Shown here: positions 31,121-35,658 of the stretch, piece by piece
Numbering within the stretch: the first letter of the stretch is position 1
How the letters are laid out: each line of letters opens with the position of its first letter
Assembly: GCA_026260175.1 (NCBI GenBank)
Contig: JAKCWW010002194.1
Coordinates: forward strand, 1-35,658
Length of the DNA: 35,658 bases
Reading direction: 5' to 3'
Source: Reticulitermes lucifugus
Taxonomy: Eukaryota > Arthropoda > Insecta > Blattodea > Rhinotermitidae
Notes under the pieces: generated by a model
Seen by the model: only the letters and a program-made list of their open reading frames with translations
What the model was told of the DNA's origin: nothing
Database searches by the model: none
Translations under genes and position numbers: made by a program

Positions 31121-31964
31121 GGCAGACAGGGCAGATTTGTTTTGAACTTGTACTTTAGTTTAAGGGTGTAAAGGAAATTGTAACGCATCGGTATAACATC
31201 TTAGAGGGGACAGCAGAGAGACAGTTTAGGTCGGGTATAGCAAGCTAGCGTGTTCGCCGTTTGTCAGTGTCAAAATTAACGGTTTTGAGAACTATATGGA
31301 GCACACGAAATTTTATACTTTGACAGCTTTTGGACGTCTTAAATCAAGAGAGGGCTGATACCATGTTAGTCAAGCTTGCACATTAAGAAAAACCGGTAGG
31401 ACGCGTGTAGGGGTTCATACGAGTTACGGCACGGGAAACATAGTTAAGTCATTAGTAGTCAATGACAAGGAAGTATTCAGAATTTTAACTTTTCGGACCT
31501 ATTAGGAAACAGTAAAATTAAAAGTTAGCCAATTGGAGACAGTGGTAAAAATTTGAGAGTGGGATGAATCTGGCCGGGATACCAGCGACGGCGTACGGAC
31601 GGCAGGAGCAGTTCGAATTTTTTACTTTACTGGGTGAATACGTGATTTGGGGCACGCCGATTTAAGCATTTACAGTTGAAAGTTTATAATTAATGATTTA
31701 TAAGTGCATTACTTATAAAGGTTTATAGTGACTTCGATAGTGAAATTGGGTTAAAAGGTAACAAACGTATTCGGTGCAACGTTCATAAATAAAAAACAAT
31801 TAACTGTAGAATCATTATATACAGTGATTATAATACAGTAAAAAAAGTGAAGGGCTAAAGCAGTTGGTTACTTTTAAAAAATACTGTGTTAATTATTTAT
31901 ACAAGTGTTCCTGCGCCTCTCATAACCCACTTAGATTATCTACCGGCTGTAAGCGAAGAACGGG
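31121..31964. other. No supported gene
   Basis: AT-rich spacer between the two tandem-unit loci; nothing recognised. Confidence 0.5.
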
Positions 31965-32285
31965 TAAAGTACGTAAAAAATTGTATTGACGCCTTGAAGT
32001 AAAGTACGGATTTCACTGTGCCGATTTCTATGATGCAGTTGCACAATGGTATTATATGGGAATCTTCTACACCAAATTTCACCCACATCGATCAATAGAT
32101 GTGGAAAGTATGTGTGAAAGTTAACTTACTGTCATTAGTGAAGTATGATTGTCAGTGAATCGATTTTCACAAAACCGAGGCTTGTGCGACAACTTTTGTG
32201 AACAACTCCTGTACTAAATTTTACGAAAATCCTGCAAACGGTTTAGTTGATTATACTAGGTCACAGACGAACGGACGTGATCTTC
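31965..32285. repeat. Decayed tandem pair of the ~140-bp unit, locus 2
   Basis: AGTAAAGTACGGATTTCACT (31998) and AGTGAAGTATGATTGTCAGT (32137) begin two units about 139 bp apart. Both continue with a CGATTT-C word and later a TTCTACACCAAATTTCACCC / CTGTACTAAATTTTACGAAA segment, corresponding to locus 1. No intact frame. Confidence 0.6.
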
Positions 32286-32479
32286 ACATAAGGCATCTTT
32301 CTTTTACTTCTTTAAAAAGGCCTAAAATGACGTCAAGAATCTCAGACCTTGCTTATGGAATATAAAGAAGAATATACACTGTGCTTTTTCTACACACTAA
32401 TTTTGTATTACAGAATATTAGAGACTTAGGTCACGTAGTATTAACTAACTTTCCCCACGACACAAAGACCTGTTCGAGA

Positions 32480-32685
32480 AGACAATATTCGCTCAGTTAT
32501 TCAGGAATTTCCGGCCTTTTATAGAAGCCAGTGTTTCATTGCCGTCTTCACGTAAGTCCAGCATTTGTTTATACCCGCGATAAAATACTGCAGTCCAGAT
32601 CGTCACGTTGTGCTTCCATAAGGTCCATTTTAATATAATCATGTCATCTACTTAGGTCTGTCGTAAATGGCATTTTCAGTCTAGG
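32480..32685 (-). mobile_element. LINE-B fragment, very decayed
   Basis: Plus-strand words GCTCAGTTATTCAGGAATTT, TGCCGTCTTCACG and GTCCATTTTAATATAATCAT are the reverse complement of the LINE-B 3' region in correct order and spacing. No readable frame. Confidence 0.58.
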
Positions 32686-32851
32686 ATGTACGAGTATGTC
32701 TGATAAAATTTAGTGAACGCTAAACTATGTTTTTGCAAACTTTATTTTAATACCACCGTGCATTTTTGAACATTAATACTGTTTTACACCAACCAAATGC
32801 ACTTATTTATTTAAAGAACACAAAAATATTCTTTAAAATATTAGATAAAAA

Positions 32852-32894
32852 CTCCTACATATGTTTCGGCTTATCGATAAGCCATCTTCAGGGG
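32852..32894 (-). ncRNA. Hammerhead-like motif 3a
   Basis: Minus-strand RNA: CCCC, CUGAAGA, extra U, helix II GGCUU/AAGCC, GAAA, palindrome ACAUAUGU, A, then GGAG. Helix I has one mismatch (C-A) compared with the right-arm copy. The core is intact. Confidence 0.6.
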
Positions 32895-32948
32895 GTGTCA
32901 CAACTGTGATGTTCCTATAATTGTGTATACACTTTGCTTGTTTCGACA

Positions 32949-32992
32949 CCCCCTGAAGATGGCTTGTCGATAAGCCGAAACATATGTAGGGG
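32949..32992 (+). ncRNA. Hammerhead-like motif 3b (best copy)
   Basis: Helix I strand CCCC (32949-32952), core CUGAAGA (32953-32959), one extra U (32960), helix II GGCUU/AAGCC (32961-32965 with 32972-32976, loop GUCGAU), GAAA (32977-32980), helix III from palindrome ACAUAUGU (32980-32987), A at the cleavage position (32988, triplet GUA), then GGGG (32989-32992). All invariant hammerhead core residues are present. Helix III lacks a loop, so a dimer would be expected. In a read-through transcript the opposite arm would compete for pairing. Confidence 0.68.
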
Positions 32993-33075
32993 TTTTTATC
33001 TAATATTTTAAAGAATATTTTAGTGTTCTTTAAATAAATAAGTGCATTTGGTTGGTGTAAAACAGTATTAATGTT

Positions 33076-33212
33076 GTTGCAGTTTTTTCCATTATCCTGT
33101 TAGTAAATAAATTACGCTCACATTAGCAGCTGCATCATAATGACTCAGGATAGCATTCATAATCACGTTCTGATGGTCGATTTATCGGACCTTGAGTTCC
33201 AAAAGAGATGTG
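33076..33212. other. No feature
   Basis: Short spacer; nothing recognised. Confidence 0.4.
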
Positions 33213-33480
33213 AAGTGTCTTGACCAGCCTAGCGAGTTTCATCCTTTCAGGAAGAACTTTGTTTCACGAAGTTAATTTGTTAGGAAGGATAAGATTAACG
33301 TTGATCTGAAAGAATTACGTGTAACGTGATATTGAGGGCTACTGGTTCAGGTTAGGTATCAGTGGCGGATTGTTGTGAACACGGTAATGAACGTTGTGTT
33401 CTCTTAAAGGCTAGATATTTCTTGATCAGTCCAACGACTGTAATCTCCTGAGGAAGGAATCTGCTCTTACTGGTATTCTC
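33213..33480 (+). mobile_element. LINE-B fragment
   Basis: Words TTGACCAGCCTAGCGAG, AGGATAAGATTAACGTTGAT (RRWEDNIKMDL region), AGTGGCGGATTGTTGTGAAC and ACGGTAATGAACG then CCTGAGGAAGGAATCTGCTC follow LINE-B order. Frames are broken throughout. Confidence 0.72.
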
Positions 33481-33914
33481 TACCGTTCGACAACTTTGAA
33501 GCAGCTGTACGTACAAAGTGTTTCCTCTCAACCTTCTGATCCTTCAACGATGGCTTTTATCTCCCTCTTTTCTCCTCTCCACCTTCCTTCCTATCTATTG
33601 TGCCTAATTATCCGTCACTAATTGCTAACCAGATTACTGTCGGAGCATTTCATCTACTTATAGAACATGTTCCGTGGCGCAGAGGCACATCCAGCTTATG
33701 TTCTGTGCCCCATTCTTTACTGTTTTGCGACACGTTGTCATCTGTACGGGTGTCTCTATACCTAGTTTTTTTAACCCTTTAGTCATCTGTTTTCTTTATA
33801 CAAATATTTCAGTCTCATATGTCAACCTAAATATTTCCCCCCAGTTACTACGTCTAACAAATTTTACTTTTAGTGATAAGTAACTACATAGGCGAGAGTA
33901 TATTTTCAGAAACT
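33481..33914. other. No supported gene; pyrimidine-rich patch
   Basis: About 33550-33600 is CT-rich. The overlapping frames 33600-33782 and 33674-33883 have no recognised domain. Confidence 0.5.
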
Positions 33915-34010
33915 AATAGTCGCTCAGCTAGTCAAGAACTTACTTATGGAACTTGTGGAACCGAAAGTTCAGTGCCGTGTTCACAAGGCGCCTGTGGCCC
34001 CTATCATGTG
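33915..34010 (-). mobile_element. LINE-B fragment, short
   Basis: Plus-strand GCTCAGCTAGTCAAGAAC, TGGAACTTGTGGAACCGAAA and GTGCCGTGTTCACAAGGCGCC are the reverse complement of the region just after the LINE-B ORF (compare 7.15 kb). It stops shortly before the SINE at 34051. Confidence 0.62.
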
Positions 34011-34050
34011 ACAGATACATTCTGTACACATCCTCTTATCTGCGCTTGGA

Positions 34051-34307
34051 CCGATCACATTGGCCGCGCGGTCTGAGGCGTGGTTCTGCGGCCGTTCGCT
34101 TGTTGGGATTGTGGGTTCGAATCCCGTCTGGGGCATGGATGTCTGTCTCTTGTGAATGTTATGTGTTGTCAGGTAGAGGTCTGTACGTCGGGCTGATCAC
34201 TCGTCCAGAGGAGTACTACCGAGTGTGGTGTGTGTGTGAGTGTGATCGTGGTTCTCGATAATGATGAGGTCCTGACCCACTAGGGGCTGTTGCGCAATGA
34301 AAAAAAA
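34051..34307 (+). mobile_element. SINE family 1, copy 7, full length
   Basis: Head CCGATCACATTGGCCGCGCG with GTCTGAGGCG (A box), B box GTGGGTTCGAATCCCGTC, GGGGCATGGATGTCTGTCTC core, TCGTCCAGAGGAGTACTACC, and the full tail GATAATGATGAGG ... CTAGGGGCTGTTGCGCAATG plus an A run to 34307. Best reference copy of the long-tail form in this window. The frame 33953-34261 is a translation of LINE-B plus SINE, not a gene. Confidence 0.92.
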
Positions 34308-34873
34308 CTACACGTAGTCGTCGTAATGGTCTAGCACCTTAAGATTTAAAATTCTGAATGATATGCCATATACTTGTAATGCTAACACCTTAAATTAGCA
34401 GTCTTGCAGCATTTAGAAGAGGGTTTGTTAAGTATTTTAGAAGAAGGTGTAAGCGTTTTGCTCCTTGTGTTTTGTAAAATAAAAGGCAAACTTGAAGATT
34501 TCCGTATCCTAATGCCTACAATTTATGGCCGTTCCAAGGCATAACTACGGAATTGGTTGGAGCTTCAGACTGGGAAGCTTTAGAATGCGACCATACAATA
34601 TTTACAAGAAATTTCCGTGTCATCCTTAAAATGAGAGGATAATGTAACACAGCCATTTGTTACGTAGTGTTAAGAAAATTTATCACCCTATTTGAAGTCA
34701 ATCTGTGGCCATGGATTGGGTTGTTATGCAGATCTAGCAAATAAGACACATGCAAAGTATGGAGATACTGTATTTTCTTTCACTCTCGAATACGTGATAA
34801 CGTTGGATATCATTAATTTATCAGAATATTGAAAACTGTACTTTTGGATTAAGAATTGTTAATTTATAAGGGT
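34308..34873. other. No supported gene
   Basis: AT-rich DNA with nothing recognised. Confidence 0.5.
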
Positions 34874-34874
34874 T

Positions 34875-34909
34875 AGTATTAGTAGTAGTAGTAGTAGTAG
34901 TAGTAGTAA
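34875..34909. repeat. (TAG)n microsatellite
   Basis: About eleven TAG/AGT units; same motif as at 12.43 kb. The minus-strand frame with a tyrosine run is an artefact. Confidence 0.95.
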
Positions 34910-35598
34910 GGCGACAGTGGGCCCAATGAAAGGCACAGGTTCCATAAAGGCTCAGGGTATGTTCCACTTATACTCTTAGATGAAAGTATGCTAAAATATC
35001 TGAAATTAAAAGTCACGGATTTATTTTCATCTCCAAGACGAAAAGTAATGTATGCTGTAGAGTGACAGTTCAGGAACAGATATGGAAGTAAGGTCATCAA
35101 AAAGCAACTGTATAAAAATGTTATAACATTAAAGTTTCTTACGGAGGCGACTGTTGAGGATTGCTGTCTTTTGGGATCTTACTCGCTAGACAGTATATTA
35201 AGTGTGTGTTTATTTCAAACATCTGGAACTTATGTATTTCCAAACATAAGTGTCCCCATTTTCGCTCAAAATTGGGCAAACATTGTGACACTAGTCATGG
35301 GCTTCACCGCATCCAAGTAGTAATTACCATTGTGAAATAAATTTCCTGAAGGAAATGACATGAAGGTTACTGTATCTTCTGGGATGTGAGATTTCGGCCA
35401 CTGTGATAACCTCAAATCTTGCAACTTGCAGTGAGATGTAGAATGTCACGATGAGCTCGGCATGCAGCGTGTTTGGGGCACATAAAAGGTGCATGTAGGA
35501 CTTTGGTTGTAAATGCTCTCAGACGGCCGTTATTTGCAATATATGGCTAGAGATGGATGGGTAATATTATATTTATAATGAGTGCTAAGGAGATGATT
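34910..35598. other. No supported gene; two related short words
   Basis: CTGTCTTTTGGGATCTTAC (about 35163) and CTGTATCTTCTGGGATGTGA (about 35370) are similar and about 207 bp apart, and the second resembles the arm of the 4.2 kb palindrome. No coding frame was supported. Confidence 0.45.
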
Positions 35599-35599
35599 G

Positions 35600-35658
35600 C
35601 CGATCCCAGTGGCCGTGCGGTCTAAGACGTGGGTCTGCGGCCGCTCGCTTACTAGGAT
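35600..35658 (+). mobile_element. SINE family 1, copy 8, cut by the window end
   Basis: CCGATCCCAGTGGCCGTGCG followed by GTCTAAGACGTGGGTCTGCG and the CGCTCGCTTACTAGGAT segment is the start of the tRNA-Leu-like head. The remainder lies beyond the window. Confidence 0.88.

Larger units (their letters stand above)
32769..33075. mobile_element. Fold-back element 4, nearly identical 131-bp arms, hammerhead-like motif in each arm
   Basis: Arms 32769-32899 and 32945-33075 are both 131 bp and differ at about three positions that I can find; the loop is 45 bp. Outer ends are AACATTAATACTGTTTTACA and its inverse. Near the loop each arm carries CCCCCTGAAGATGGCTT... reading outward to GCCGAAACATATGTAGG. 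The high arm identity suggests recent formation or gene conversion. No ORF and no obvious target-site duplication. Confidence 0.93.

Noticed and set aside
30808-31158. 116-residue plus-strand open frame as a repeat protein
   Set aside because: The two DNA repeat units fall in different frames, so the protein is not repeated; it is better explained as repetitive DNA.
34051-34130. Functional tRNA-Leu gene
   Set aside because: Although the head is tRNA-like, the acceptor ends do not pair as in a tRNA and the sequence continues into a SINE body present in eight copies.

Overview
This window looks like gene-poor, repeat-rich DNA from an insect, most likely a cockroach or termite (Blattodea). The base composition is AT-rich. 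No open frame shows a domain, signal peptide or splice structure that would support a host gene. The longest frames are translations of transposon remnants or SINEs. The lineage call rests on my recall of two LINE reverse-transcriptase tail peptides and several tRNA-derived SINEs that are abundant in cockroach genomes. I could not search any database.

Content by class. (1) Three multi-copy tRNA-derived SINE families plus one single-copy fourth family. Family 1 has a tRNA-Leu-like head and eight copies (about 7.9, 10.5, 12.1, 12.6, 19.6, 25.1, 34.1 and 35.6 kb). Family 2 has the head word GCCATGGCTCAG and five copies (6.3, 16.6, 16.8, 23.4, 25.0 kb). Family 3 has five copies (9.3, 14.3, 17.7, 18.5, 20.0 kb). 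Family 4 is at 4.3 kb. (2) Short 3'-end fragments of two non-LTR retrotransposon families: LINE-A (3.0, 20.8, 25.5, 29.5 kb) and LINE-B (7.1, 14.6, 15.4, 21.2, 22.8, 32.5, 33.2, 33.9 kb). None carries more than the last part of the reverse-transcriptase ORF. (3) DNA-transposon traces: a mariner-like end at the window start, a 269-bp hAT-like MITE with an 8-bp duplication at 6.57 kb, and a 185-bp pogo/Tigger-like MITE with TA flanks at 22.5 kb. (4) Large fold-back elements at 4.2, 5.2, 23.7, 26.0 and 32.8 kb. (5) Tandem repeats and microsatellites.

The most interesting signal is a hammerhead-ribozyme-like motif at five separated loci (5.3/5.7, 17.2, 23.8, 27.5, 32.9 kb). Each good copy has CUGANGA, one extra U, a helix II, GAAA, a very short palindromic helix III, a cleavage triplet of the NUH type, and a 4-5 bp helix I. 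Helix I has a different sequence at every locus but is complementary each time (CCCC/GGGG, GGAC/GUCC, CUAC/GUAG, UGUC/GACA, GCUCC/GGGGC). That pattern indicates a conserved RNA fold. Three of the five loci are inverted-repeat elements with one motif per arm. Penelope-like retroelements are known to carry minimal hammerheads, so these may be non-autonomous relatives, but no Penelope reverse transcriptase is visible here.

Layout: 0-3 kb mostly featureless; 3-7.4 kb LINE, palindrome, fold-back, SINE and MITE cluster; 7.5-13 kb SINEs and microsatellites in featureless DNA; 14-21.5 kb dense SINE/LINE mosaic including an assembly gap inside a SINE; 22.5-26.2 kb MITE, LINEs, fold-backs and back-to-back SINEs; 27-32 kb sparse, with a ~140-bp tandem unit in two places; 32.5-34.3 kb LINE-B fragments around the youngest-looking fold-back, then a SINE; the window ends inside another family-1 SINE.
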